Below are positions 13,756 to 24,522 of a stretch of 32,752 nt of DNA, in pieces. The stretch covers positions 1-32,752 of the forward strand of contig JAIOIH010000084.1 in NCBI GenBank assembly GCA_019912395.1, given 5' to 3'. Below the pieces are notes generated by a model, which was given only the letters and a program-made list of their open reading frames with translations, did not search any database and had not been told where the DNA came from. A program made the position numbers and the translations under genes. This DNA comes from Flavobacteriales bacterium (GTDB lineage: Bacteria; Bacteroidota; Bacteroidia; Flavobacteriales_F; PHOS-HE28). The stretch's first letter is position 1; every line of letters begins with the position of its first letter.

Positions 13756-15813
13756 TCACCAGATCACCACACGCTCCGAATCCGGAACGAGCATCGTGCC
13801 CTTTCCATCGGGACACCAAGCTTCTTGGAAAGGCTTGAACTGGCCAAGTGCCGCATTGATACGGAAATGCGCGGGGCTGTGCGGATCGCGTTCCACACGC
13901 ATGCGCAAGGCTTCCGGGCGGATGTTGTCCCGCCACACTTGCGCCCAACCCAGGAAGAAGCGTTGTTGCCAGGTGTAGCCGTCGATCAACGCATGCTCGG
14001 GCTTGCCTTCCAAGGAGCGCTGCAGGGCGGCATAGCTGAGCGTGAGGCCGCCCAGGTCGGCGATGTTCTCGCCTACAGTAAGCGCTCCCTTGATATGGAG
14101 CCCGGGCATTACCTCCATGCCATCGAAGTAGGTGATCATCCGCTGAGCGAGCGCGTCGAAGTTGGCCTTGTCGCTGTCGGTCCACCAGTTCACCAGATTG
14201 CCGTGGCCATCGAATTTCGCGCCTTGGTCATCAAATCCGTGCGTGAGCTCATGGCCGATCACCGCGATGATTCCGCCGTAGTTGATGGCATCATCCGCAT
14301 CGGGATTGAAGAACGGCGGTTGCAGGATCCCGGCGGGGAACACCACTTCGTTCATGCTCGGATTGTAATAGGCGTTCACGGTCTGCGGTGTCATGCCCCA
14401 TTCCTTCGGATCCACCGGTTTGCCGATGCGCACCAGGTTATCGTTGGAGCGCCATGCGATCAGGTTCATGGTGTTCTGCATCAAGGTGTTCGGATTGATC
14501 TCCACCATGCTGTAGTCCTTCCACGTATCGGGGTAGCCGATCTTGGTGGTGAAGAGGGCGAGCTTTTCCTGAGCCTTCCTTTTGGTCTCCTCACTCATCC
14601 ACGTGAGCGCATTGATGTGCTCCTTGTATACGGCGCGCACATTCTCGATCATGTCCTGCACCTTCTTCCGGGAGGAAGCGGGGAAGTATTTCTCCGCGTA
14701 CAGCTTTCCAACCGGCTCGCCCAGCAAACCGTCCGTCGCACGCAAGGCGCGCAGTTCCCGGGATTTTTGTTCTTCGGTTCCGCTCATCACGGTGCCATGG
14801 AAATGGAAGCTTTCCTCATTGAGCGCCTTGTTGAGCGTGTTGGCATAGGTGTCCAGGAACTGCCATTTCATCCACGTTTTCAAGGTGGATAGCGGTGTGC
14901 CAGCGATATAGGCGGAAGCAGTGGTCACGTAGTTCTTGTCCTCCAGTAACAAGGTGTCCGTCACCACGCCCATCGAGCTTACCATCAGCGTGAGGTCGTA
15001 CTTCGGTGCGAGCTTCGCGAATTCGGCGAACGTGATCTTCTTGTAGATGCTCGGGTCGCGGCGCTCCACATTGGTGAGCTGGAGCTTGGCGAGGCCTGTT
15101 TCGAAGTCGAGGATGGTCTGTCCGGCACCGGCCTCAGGCAATCCAGCCAGCTGGAACATCTTGTCCACATGCTGCACGAATTCCTTGCGGATGTTCACCA
15201 TGGCGCTGTCGGTCTTCTCGTAATAGCTGCGCTCACCCAAGCTCAGGCCATCCTGCCCGGCATAGAGGATGTTCATTTTGCTATTGTGCATATCGGCCTC
15301 CGCTTGGAGACCGATGAAGGATGAGGCTCCGATACGGGCGTACTCGCCGGTAAGGGCAGCTTGTTCCTCCAAGCTCTTGAGCGCATCGATACGCTCCATC
15401 CATGGTTGCAAGGGAGAAGCACCGAGCTGCTCCAAGGTGGTCGTGTCCATGTAGGAGCGATAGAAATCGCTTACCAATTGGGCAGGCGATCCCTTGGGCG
15501 CATCCTTTTTCGCCATCAGTGTGTCGATGATGCTCTTCACTTTCACCTCCAGGTTCTCCTTGGCCAGTATGCCGAACGCGCCCCAACGTGACTCGGTACT
15601 GGGGACCGGGTTCTTGTCCTTCCAAGTGCCGTTGGCGAAGCGGTCGAAATCGTCGCAGGGCTTGGCTGTGGTGTCCATCCCGTCCACGTCGAAGGCATCC
15701 ACCTTCGGGGCTGTTGCTGTTTCAGGCATATTAGGTTCAGGCGTGCAAGCCGTGAGGCTGACGAGGGCGATGAGCAATAAGCTGCTGACGGTTCCGGTAG
15801 CGCTGACGGGCAT
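13756..15813 (-). CDS. M13-family (neprilysin/PepO-like) zinc metallopeptidase, lipoprotein
   Basis: A 685-aa exported oligopeptidase. A lipoprotein signal (LIALVSLTAC) is followed by the Peptidase_M13_N domain (KPCDDFDRFANGTW) and the catalytic M13 domain. Zinc-site residues are H521, E522 and H525 in VIGHELTHGFDD and E582 in GENIADLGG. The substrate motif NAYYNP, the DPHSPAHFRIN block and the C-terminal VVIW are present, so the enzyme looks complete and active. Members cut short peptides of up to about 40 residues. The start at 15813 places the signal peptide at the N-terminus; the frame extends further upstream but overlaps the divergent gene. A TACATTTG box lies 24 nt before the ATG. Confidence 0.95.
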   Translation of the reverse strand: MPVSATGTVSSLLLIALVSLTACTPEPNMPETATAPKVDAFDVDGMDTTAKPCDDFDRFANGTWKDKNPVPSTESRWGAFGILAKENLEVKVKSIIDTLMAKKDAPKGSPAQLVSDFYRSYMDTTTLEQLGASPLQPWMERIDALKSLEEQAALTGEYARIGASSFIGLQAEADMHNSKMNILYAGQDGLSLGERSYYEKTDSAMVNIRKEFVQHVDKMFQLAGLPEAGAGQTILDFETGLAKLQLTNVERRDPSIYKKITFAEFAKLAPKYDLTLMVSSMGVVTDTLLLEDKNYVTTASAYIAGTPLSTLKTWMKWQFLDTYANTLNKALNEESFHFHGTVMSGTEEQKSRELRALRATDGLLGEPVGKLYAEKYFPASSRKKVQDMIENVRAVYKEHINALTWMSEETKRKAQEKLALFTTKIGYPDTWKDYSMVEINPNTLMQNTMNLIAWRSNDNLVRIGKPVDPKEWGMTPQTVNAYYNPSMNEVVFPAGILQPPFFNPDADDAINYGGIIAVIGHELTHGFDDQGAKFDGHGNLVNWWTDSDKANFDALAQRMITYFDGMEVMPGLHIKGALTVGENIADLGGLTLSYAALQRSLEGKPEHALIDGYTWQQRFFLGWAQVWRDNIRPEALRMRVERDPHSPAHFRINAALGQFKPFQEAWCPDGKGTMLVPDSERVVIW

Positions 15814-15837
15814 GAGTAGAACGAATGTTGAGGCAGG

Positions 15838-15845
15838 CAAATGTA
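15838..15845 (-). promoter_or_regulatory. -7 element of the M13 peptidase gene
   Basis: Minus-strand TACATTTG, an exact TAnnTTTG match, 24 nt before the ATG at 15813. No TTTG at the -33 position. Confidence 0.55.
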
Positions 15846-15981
15846 TCCTCCGCTCAGGGGAACTTTCCGGAGGCCGTGATGAATGGTGCAGGTGATGGAT
15901 GAATGCGTGGCTGCATCGGGATGCTCCGCGCCGGGCGTGGGAAGTACTGCCACGAAAGACCGTACCGCCTATCATTGGAGC

Positions 15982-17136
15982 ATGAAAATGCTCATAGCCG
16001 GGACCATGGCCGCGCTGTTCCTCGGATCGCTGAAACTTCACGCTCAACGATCCGATACGCTCCGCTTCCATTCCGAAGCATTTCGCAGCGAGCGAAGCGT
16101 GGTCGTTCACCTGCCCGAGTTCCATCGCTACGCCAGCGCCGAGGTCCGCATGCCGGTGATCATCCTGCTGGATGGCCAGCATGACTGGTTCATCGATCCA
16201 GTGCTGAACGACATCCGCTTTTTACAGTACACGCATGAAGTGCCTCAGGCCATCGTGGTCACCGTGCCGCATGAAGACCGGGTACGGGAAAGCGCCACGG
16301 ACAGCATCGCACAAACCGGCATGCCGCTGCTGGAATTGCTGACCGTGGAACTGCCACCCCTGCTTGCACCCTACAACCCGGGCGACCTCACAGTGCTGGT
16401 GGGACATTCCTTCACGGCCAGCTTTGCGCTGTACGCGTACCTCCAAGCACCGGGTGCCTTCGATGCGGTGATCGCGCTCTCGCCGTTGCACCAGGTGGAC
16501 AGGTCCCTACCGCTGGTGGTGGAGCGCTTGGCAAGCGACCCCGATCGGCGCGTTCTGCTGGCCGTTGGGGGTGCCGATCGGACCAAGGATGGGAGCCATA
16601 ATTCGGGCCTTGTGAATGCCGTGAACGCCGCTGATCCCGAGCGTGCGGAGGGACGGCTCCTGTTCCGTGAATACCCGAGCGCAGGTCACACCTCACTGCC
16701 CATCATCGCCTTCCCCGAAATGCTTGGCACGCTCTTCATGCCCTATGCCCTGCGTGACAGCTTGGCACCGGTGGATGACAACTATCAGATGATCACGGCA
16801 CCCCCACCGGTGGATGCCTTCGTCCGTGAACTGGAAACGAGTTGGGGCTTTCCGGGAACCTCGCTTCCTTGGGACCTGGCCGAGATCAACGGCCTGCTAT
16901 CGCGCTTGGCGAACAGCGGCTACAACGAGCATGTCACTGCACTGCTCCGGCTCGCGATCGAGCTGTATCCGAACTATTTCGGTTTCCATGCGTGGCTTGG
17001 CGAAGCGCTACTGGAACATGACCCCGACGCTGCACAGGCTGCTTTCCGCAAAGCCCTTGCCGTGTTGGAGGAAAACGAGGGCAACGATACCGAGCATACC
17101 TTGATCAAGGCGGAGTTGGAGGGGATGCTGAAGTGA
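15982..17136 (+). CDS. Secreted alpha/beta hydrolase (esterase-like) with TPR-like tail
   Basis: A 384-aa exported protein with a signal peptide (MKMLIAGTMAALFLGSLKLHAQ). The alpha/beta hydrolase domain (about 25-260) resembles the putative esterase family of ferri-siderophore esterases and esterase D: the nucleophile S143 is in VGHSFTASF, D199 in VGGADRTKDG and H236 in AGHTSLP, in proper order. A C-terminal part (about 290-384) has paired helices (LLRLAIELYPNYFGFHAWLG, then a FRKALAVLEENEG block) typical of one or two TPRs. Such hydrolase-TPR proteins are common in Bacteroidota but their substrates are mostly unknown. A TATCATTG box (15970-15977) ends 4 nt before the ATG. It diverges from the M13 peptidase and converges with the TIMP-like gene at 18 bp. 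Confidence 0.88.
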   Translation: MKMLIAGTMAALFLGSLKLHAQRSDTLRFHSEAFRSERSVVVHLPEFHRYASAEVRMPVIILLDGQHDWFIDPVLNDIRFLQYTHEVPQAIVVTVPHEDRVRESATDSIAQTGMPLLELLTVELPPLLAPYNPGDLTVLVGHSFTASFALYAYLQAPGAFDAVIALSPLHQVDRSLPLVVERLASDPDRRVLLAVGGADRTKDGSHNSGLVNAVNAADPERAEGRLLFREYPSAGHTSLPIIAFPEMLGTLFMPYALRDSLAPVDDNYQMITAPPPVDAFVRELETSWGFPGTSLPWDLAEINGLLSRLANSGYNEHVTALLRLAIELYPNYFGFHAWLGEALLEHDPDAAQAAFRKALAVLEENEGNDTEHTLIKAELEGMLK

Positions 17137-17154
17137 GATCGCTTGTAGCCCTTC

Positions 17155-17670
17155 TCACTGGCAGGGCTTGTCAATCGGCATCTCGTCCACCCATCGGTGG
17201 CCTGAGCGCACATACTCCAAACTATCCGAGAAGCTGCGGCCCACGGTATCCATGGCGCGGGTGGGCGTGCATCGGTCGGTGAGCATCAGGTCACCATCCT
17301 TGTGGGCGAAGACAAGGTAGCGTTGCCCCATGATGAAGCGGAACGCACAATTGTCGTCCTTGAACGATGTGGAGATCACAGTAGTGGTGTTTGCCTGCCC
17401 CTTCAGCGAACGGTTCACCCGGAACAAAACCGACACATGGTCGATGGGGTTCTTGGGATAGCGTAGCTGGGCACCCACTGAAAATACAGTGTCAGAGGAG
17501 ATCGGCACCCCCTCGAAGACCAAGGCGGAGGCACAATAGGCATCATCCAAGCGCACAGTGGGGCAATCACACCCTGAAAGTGGTGCACTGTCCTGTGCCA
17601 ATGCGGTGACCGGCACGAACAAGCCGAGGTTGAACAACACCGCCAAGGCAGCAGTTTTCATTGAGTTCAT
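17155..17670 (-). CDS. Secreted TIMP/NTR-like cysteine-rich protein
   Basis: A 171-aa exported protein with a signal peptide ending VTALAQ. The mature part has the pattern of the tissue-inhibitor-of-metalloproteinase-like OB fold: paired cysteines CDC at its start, YCASALVFEGVP, a FRVNRSLKGQ strand, DNCAFRFIMGQRYLVFAHK, and TDRCTPTRAM. The cysteines should form disulfides in the periplasm or outside. Bacterial members have no established role; protease inhibition is only suggested by the eukaryotic family. ATG 17670 was chosen; ATG 17661 (MKTAAL) gives an equally good signal peptide and ATG 17697 is less likely. It diverges from the S8 protease gene across 336 bp. Confidence 0.78.
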   Translation of the reverse strand: MNSMKTAALAVLFNLGLFVPVTALAQDSAPLSGCDCPTVRLDDAYCASALVFEGVPISSDTVFSVGAQLRYPKNPIDHVSVLFRVNRSLKGQANTTTVISTSFKDDNCAFRFIMGQRYLVFAHKDGDLMLTDRCTPTRAMDTVGRSFSDSLEYVRSGHRWVDEMPIDKPCQ

Positions 17671-18006
17671 CGGTACGGCTTCATGACGTGGTTTCATTTC
17701 ACAAGCAGCTTTTCGGGGAAAACACGAAAGCCCCATGCAAGGTTCACGCGGAAGGGTGCTGCGTCGCGGAGGTCCTCGAAAAGTCGCCACGATCGTCAGG
17801 GCTCAGCTGCGGCACCATCGCGGACGACCCTTCCGCGTACCGCAGGACCCGTGGTGGATCCCCGGTCCTTCGGTGCATGCGGCCATCCACGTGCCGGACG
17901 GAGTTTGCTTCGCGGTTGACCCGGACAACGCTCGCCCTGAGCAGGGACGAATGGAACAACAGGGACTACGGATCAAACCCCGACATTCGTGGCCCAACCC
18001 GAGCCC
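17671..18006. other. Divergent intergenic region, no gene seen
   Basis: Open frames here have no protein-like composition and none was accepted. The region should hold the promoters of the TIMP-like gene and the S8 protease, but no clear TAnnTTTG box was found; GACATTCG (17982-17989) is a poor match. It contains the 12-bp inverted repeat described separately. Confidence 0.6.
17746..17838. repeat. 12-bp perfect inverted repeat with a 69-nt spacer
   Basis: ACGCGGAAGGGT (17746-17757) and ACCCTTCCGCGT (17827-17838) are exact reverse complements. The spacer also contains TCGCGGA twice in direct orientation. Transcribed, this would form a long stem-loop; as DNA it could be a pair of distant operator sites. 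A 12-bp match at this distance is not expected by chance in so short a region. Confidence 0.6.
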
Positions 18007-20193
18007 ATGAACCGCCTCCTGCTCTTCCTTCCATTCCTGTGCACAACGGCGCTCCACGCCCAAACACCCATGCCCGCTGAAACGCGGGTGGGCATCGCCG
18101 AATTGCAGGTATTGGCCTTGCACCAGCCCGATCCGCATAAGCTCACTGCCGAGGCCCAAGGGAAATATCCCGTGGGGCTGATGGGCGGCAAATGCATGGT
18201 GGGCTTCCTGGGGAAGGTGAATTCCGCTTTCAACGCGGATGCCATCGATCCCGCCGTGGTGCATGTGGGCACGCGGATCGGAGACGTGCTCTCCTTCCGG
18301 GTGAACGCCTATGAACTGGACGTGGCTGCCTCCATCCCGGGTCTGGTCCATGCGGAACTTGCCGGGATCGCGAAGCCCACGTTGGACAAGCTGGTGACCA
18401 CGATCCACGCGGACAGCGTGCAACAGGGCATCAACCTGCCACAGCCCTATACCGGTGAAGGCGTGCTGATCGGTAACCTCGACTGGGGCTTCGACTACAC
18501 GCACCCGATGTTCTACGATACCGCAATGACCACCTACCGTGTGCGTGCCGCGTGGGACCAGTTCCGCCAAGCGGGTCCGGCACCGGCCACCTACGGTTAT
18601 GGCGCTGAATACACCACGCCGGCCGCGCTCCTGGCCGCGCAGGGCGACACCGCGAACATCTACAGTTACGGCACCCACGGCACGCATGTGGCGGGCATCA
18701 TGGGGGGCGGCGGCGCGGGCACCATGTATCGTGGCGTGGCCTTCGACGCCCAGTTCCTGTTCTGTTCCTTCCTCATCGATGCCGCCGCCGCCATCGACGG
18801 AGTGGCGTGGATGCAGCAGGTCGCGCAGCAGGACGGCAAGCGACTCGTGGTGAACATGAGCTGGGGGCTCTACTACATGGGCACGCTGGACGGTAATTCG
18901 CTGATCAGCCAGGCGCTGGACCAATTCTCCGCCGAGGGGGTCGTCTTCTCCATCTCCGGTGGCAACAACGGGGATATTGCCTTCCACATCGGCAAGACGT
19001 TCGCCGGCGACACGCTCCGCAGCCGCGTGCAGTTCTATCCCTACAGCGCCAACCCGCACATGTACGGCCAGAGCCTCACCATGTGGGGTGCTCCGAGCGA
19101 ATCCTTTTCCGCCAGTTTCAAGGTGCTCAACAGCAGCAACACCATGGTGATGGAGACCCCTTGGTACCACACTGCCACGCAGGCCACCTATATCGATTCT
19201 CTCCTCATTGCAGGCGGCGACACCGTCTTCTTCAATCTCACTGCCGATGCTGCGGACCCGCTGAACGGCCGTCCGCACTTCCGCTTGCGCATCAAGAACA
19301 CCAACACCGCATTGCGCGTGGTGATGCAGGCCACGGCACCCTCCGGAACCGTCCACTTTTGGAACGTGACCGAGCTCACCAATGAGGTGGGCAACTGGGG
19401 CCAGGCCTTCCAAACCGGAGTGCCCGGGGGAACTGCAGGCGACAACCAGTACGGTATCGGGGAACCGGCTTGCACGGAAAGCGCCATCACCGTGGCCGCG
19501 TGCAGTTCGGTGGTCGGCTATTCCCCTACTGGCACGCCCATCGGCGGGAACATCGCGAGCTTCTCCTCATTCGGTCCCACCCTGGACGGACGCATCAAGC
19601 CGGACATCACGGCCCCGGGGGTCAACGTGGCCTCCTCCGTCAGTTCCTTTACGGACTATGGCTATTCGCCGGTGCTCACGGTGCCCTTCCAAGGCCGCGA
19701 CTATTCGTTCGCACGCTTCAGCGGCACCAGCATGTCCGCACCCGCCGTCACCGGTACCGTGGCCCTGATGCTACAAGCCGACCCCACGTTGACGCCGGAG
19801 GAGATCCGCGGCATCATTCGGCAGACGGCGATCACGGACAGCCAAACCGGCACCATACCACTTGGCGGCAGCACGCGCTGGGGCATGGGCAAGTTGAACG
19901 CGTACCATGCAGTGGCCCAAGTACTGGGAACCGTCGCCATTGATGAACATTCCGCTGCCACACTTTCGATCTGGCCCACCCCGACCGCCTCCACGGTTTT
20001 CGTAGCCCCCTCGTTCCCCGCGGACGGTGCCAAGCTGCACGTGACGGATGCCTTGGGCCGGACCCTGCTTTCCCGGATCATTCAAGGCAATGCCCCGTTT
20101 TCCGTGGACATGAACCACTGGCCCAGCGGGGTATATTTCCTCCGGATCAGCCTGGATGGGACCGGTACGATCGGAAAAGTGGTGAAGGAATGA
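18007..20193 (+). CDS. S8 (subtilisin-like) serine protease with T9SS sorting domain
   Basis: A 728-aa secreted protease. The signal peptide ends ALHAQ; a prodomain-like segment (about 20-130) precedes the S8 catalytic domain. The triad is D159 (LIGNLDWGFDYTHP), H224 (YGTHGTHVAGI) and S575 (FSGTSMSAPAVTG), with the oxyanion Asn in ISGGNNGD. A large insertion (about 330-480) between the Asn and Ser blocks is beta-rich (SASFKVLNSSNTMV), as in S8 enzymes with an inserted sandwich domain. The last about 80 residues (LSIWPTPTASTVFV, ALGRTLLSRI, WPSGVYFLRIS, IGKVVKE) form a type A T9SS sorting domain, so it is exported through the outer membrane. The ATG at 18007 starts the signal peptide; GTG 17989 is less likely. 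Confidence 0.95.
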   Translation: MNRLLLFLPFLCTTALHAQTPMPAETRVGIAELQVLALHQPDPHKLTAEAQGKYPVGLMGGKCMVGFLGKVNSAFNADAIDPAVVHVGTRIGDVLSFRVNAYELDVAASIPGLVHAELAGIAKPTLDKLVTTIHADSVQQGINLPQPYTGEGVLIGNLDWGFDYTHPMFYDTAMTTYRVRAAWDQFRQAGPAPATYGYGAEYTTPAALLAAQGDTANIYSYGTHGTHVAGIMGGGGAGTMYRGVAFDAQFLFCSFLIDAAAAIDGVAWMQQVAQQDGKRLVVNMSWGLYYMGTLDGNSLISQALDQFSAEGVVFSISGGNNGDIAFHIGKTFAGDTLRSRVQFYPYSANPHMYGQSLTMWGAPSESFSASFKVLNSSNTMVMETPWYHTATQATYIDSLLIAGGDTVFFNLTADAADPLNGRPHFRLRIKNTNTALRVVMQATAPSGTVHFWNVTELTNEVGNWGQAFQTGVPGGTAGDNQYGIGEPACTESAITVAACSSVVGYSPTGTPIGGNIASFSSFGPTLDGRIKPDITAPGVNVASSVSSFTDYGYSPVLTVPFQGRDYSFARFSGTSMSAPAVTGTVALMLQADPTLTPEEIRGIIRQTAITDSQTGTIPLGGSTRWGMGKLNAYHAVAQVLGTVAIDEHSAATLSIWPTPTASTVFVAPSFPADGAKLHVTDALGRTLLSRIIQGNAPFSVDMNHWPSGVYFLRISLDGTGTIGKVVKE

Positions 20194-20269
20194 GCCGGGT
20201 TTTGATCGATCCCGACCGGCAGCCGATAAATCAAAAGCCGACCTCGCTTCCCCATTCCCCCGCAGCGTT

Positions 20270-20277
20270 TACTTTCG
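20270..20277 (+). promoter_or_regulatory. Possible -7 element for the nuoJ-N cluster
   Basis: TACTTTCG matches TAnnTTTG except at position 7 and lies 26 nt before the nuoJ ATG. No -33 TTTG at the right distance. It is the only candidate in the 110-bp gap after the S8 protease. Confidence 0.35.
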
Positions 20278-20303
20278 CCGACGTTCCCACATCGGGGTAA
20301 GGC

Positions 20304-20867
20304 ATGCAATACCTCTTCTTCCTCCTCGCCGCCATCTCGGTCATCACCGCTCTGGTGGTGGTCGCGGCGAAGAGCCCCATCAACAGCGTGATCGCGCTGG
20401 TGCTGTGTTTCCTCAGCATCGCCGGGCACTACATCCTGCTGAACGCGCAGTTCCTGGCCATGGTGCATGTGATCGTGTACACGGGTGCCATCCTCGTGCT
20501 GATGCTCTTCGTGATCATGCTGCTGAACATGAACACGATCGTGGAGGTGCGCAAACCCGTGATCACGCGGATCCTCGCGGTGGTGACGGGCGGCCTCCTC
20601 TTCCTGGTGCTGCTCGCCGCCACCAAGCAGGGCCTGAGTGTTGACGTGCCAACCGGCTTCGACCCCGGCGTCGGTCTGGTGAAGCGGATCGGCATGTCCC
20701 TTTTCCAGGACTTCCTCCTGCCCTTCGAGGTCAGCAGCGTGCTCTTCCTCTCGGCCATGGTCGGGGCCATGATGCTTGCCAAGAAGGACGGTACCGAGAA
20801 CGTGAACCTGCCGCCCAGCAGCGAGCCTGACCTGCGGCAGGCAGGCCCTAACGACAGCGCCGCCTGA
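20304..20867 (+). CDS. nuoJ: NADH-quinone oxidoreductase subunit J
   Basis: A 187-aa membrane subunit of respiratory complex I with five predicted helices. The conserved stretch MVHVIVYTGAILVLMLFVIMLLN marks helix 3, which contains the pi-bulge important for coupling. The C-terminal tail is soluble and charged. The start at 20304 gives the family N-terminus (MQYLFFLLAAIS). Its TGA shares one base with the nuoK ATG (TGATG). This is the first gene of the cluster here: the preceding gene is a protease, not nuoI. Confidence 0.96.
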   Translation: MQYLFFLLAAISVITALVVVAAKSPINSVIALVLCFLSIAGHYILLNAQFLAMVHVIVYTGAILVLMLFVIMLLNMNTIVEVRKPVITRILAVVTGGLLFLVLLAATKQGLSVDVPTGFDPGVGLVKRIGMSLFQDFLLPFEVSSVLFLSAMVGAMMLAKKDGTENVNLPPSSEPDLRQAGPNDSAA

Positions 20868-21189
20868 TGGAGAACGTGATGACCGCCATCCGCGTAGTGC
20901 CGCTGGAGCATTACCTGATCCTCAGTTTCCTGCTGTTCAGCATCGGAATGGTCGGGGCCTTGGTGCGCCGGAACATCATCATCGTGATCATGTGCCTCGA
21001 ACTGATGCTCAACAGCGTGAACCTGCTGTTGGTGGCCTTCAGTGCATACCACAGCGATCCCGGCGGACAGGTGATGGTGTTCTTCATCATGCTGGTGGCC
21101 GCTGCGGAAGTGACGGTGGGCTTGTCGATCCTGGTGCTGATGAAACGCAATACGGACGGCGTGGACATGAATATCTTGAACCGCCTGAA

Positions 21190-21196
<7 letters not shown>
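20867..21196 (+). CDS. nuoK: NADH-quinone oxidoreductase subunit K
   Basis: A 109-aa, three-helix MrpC-like subunit of complex I. The two buried glutamates essential for proton transfer are E45 (IMCLELMLNSVNL) and E81 (VAAAEVTVGLSILV), 36 residues apart as in Escherichia coli NuoK. Full length for the family. Its end overlaps the start of nuoL by 7 bases. Confidence 0.97.
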
Positions 21197-23075
<1,879 letters not shown>

Positions 23076-23076
<1 letters not shown>

Positions 23077-24521
23077 TGGAGCTGCTCGCATTGGTCCTCA
23101 TCCCCTTCATCGCAGCCATGCTGCTGCTGGCGTTCCGCCCTGCGGCAATGGCGCGCGGCATCGCGCTGGTGTCCACCTTGCTCTCCTTTGCGCTGGTGCT
23201 CTGGCTCTGGTATTCGTGGAACGGCTCCATGGTGATCGGCGTCTCGCACGATTGGGTGCCTGCCTGGGGCATGCGCTTCGTGCTGGGCTACGGCGGCATC
23301 GGCCTGCTGATGCTGATCCTCACCGGACTGCTCTTCCCCTTCATCATCGGCACCGGTTACAAGCAGCCCGTGGGCGACCCTTCCCTGGTGAACGCCCTGC
23401 TGCTCTTCTGCCAGTCGGCGCTCTTCGGGGTCTTCCTCGCGCAGAACGCCTTCCTCTTCTACGTCTTCTTCGAGTTGTCACTGATCCCCATATTCTTCCT
23501 GTTGATGTTCTGGGGCGGCGCACACAAGCGCTCCATCACCATCCGCTTCTTCCTCTACACGCTGCTGGGCGGCTTGGCATTGCTTTTCTCCGTCGCCTAC
23601 GTGACCCTGCAGACGCCCGTGCCGCACAGCGCCGACTTCACCGCACTGGCCGCGCTGGACCTGCCGATGAACGTGCAGGTATGGCTCTTCTGGACGATGT
23701 TCCTGGCCTTCGCGATCAAGATGCCGATCTTCCCCTTCCACAGCTGGCAGCCGGAGACCTACACCATGGCGCCTACGCAGGGCACGATGGTGCTGAGCGC
23801 GGTGATGGGCAAGATGGGCCTCTACGGCATCGTCGTTTTCCTCTTCACCATCGTGCCCGAAGGAGCGCTGCACTGGTCGAGCTGGGTGATCGGCATCAGC
23901 CTCTTCGGCGCGCTGTACGCTGCGGTGATCGCCTTCCGCCAGAACGATTTCAAGCGCATGATCGCGTATTCGTCCATGAGCCACTTCGGCCTGATGTGCG
24001 CCGCGCTCTTCACGTGGAACGCGTACGGCATCAGCGGCACGCTGTACCAAACGCTCGCGCACGGCGTGCTGATGGTCTGCCTGTTCTACATCGTCGGCGC
24101 GGTGGCGCAACGCACCGGCAGCACCGACTTTGCCGGCATGGGCGGCTTGAAGACGAAGATGCCCCGGATGGCACTGCTCTTCATGTTCGTGACGGCCAAT
24201 GCCATCGCGTTGCCGCTCACGCAAAGCTTCGTGGGCGAATGGCTGATGTACAACGGCCTCTGGCAGTGGAACAACTGGACGGCCTTCGCGGGCGTGGCGC
24301 TGATCGTGCTCGGTGCCATCTACATGCTCTACGCCTACCAGCGTGTGATGCTCGGCCCGGACCGTGCGATCGACGTGACCGATGCCGACGACGAAGAGCA
24401 CTTCTTCCTGGTGCCTTTGATCGCCATCACGTTGCTCGTGGGCATTTTCCCGAACGTTATCCTGCACGTGGTGGACGGTCCCGTGCAGCAGTTGTTGAAC
24501 TCATTCACCTCCCTGCCTTGA
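23076..24521 (+). CDS. nuoM: NADH-quinone oxidoreductase subunit M
   Basis: A 481-aa antiporter-like subunit of complex I. Key residues are E133 in VFFELSLIPIFFLLMFWG and K215 in FAIKMPIFPFHSWQPETYTM, with the APTQGTMVLSAVMGKMGLYG helix next. The length is normal. The start ATG at 23076 sits in a TGATG overlap with nuoL, and the gene ends one base before nuoN begins. Confidence 0.97.
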
Positions 24522-24522
24522 G

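Noticed and set aside
17803-19413. 536-codon open frame on the minus strand
   Set aside because: It lies antisense to the S8 protease, whose catalytic triad and sorting domain prove the plus strand is coding; the minus translation is His/Gly/Val-rich with no domain, as expected of a shadow frame in GC-rich DNA.
20200-20236. TTTTGAT ... ATCAAAA inverted repeat after the S8 protease stop
   Set aside because: The stem is 7 bp and AT-rich with a 23-nt loop and no T run, too weak to call a terminator.
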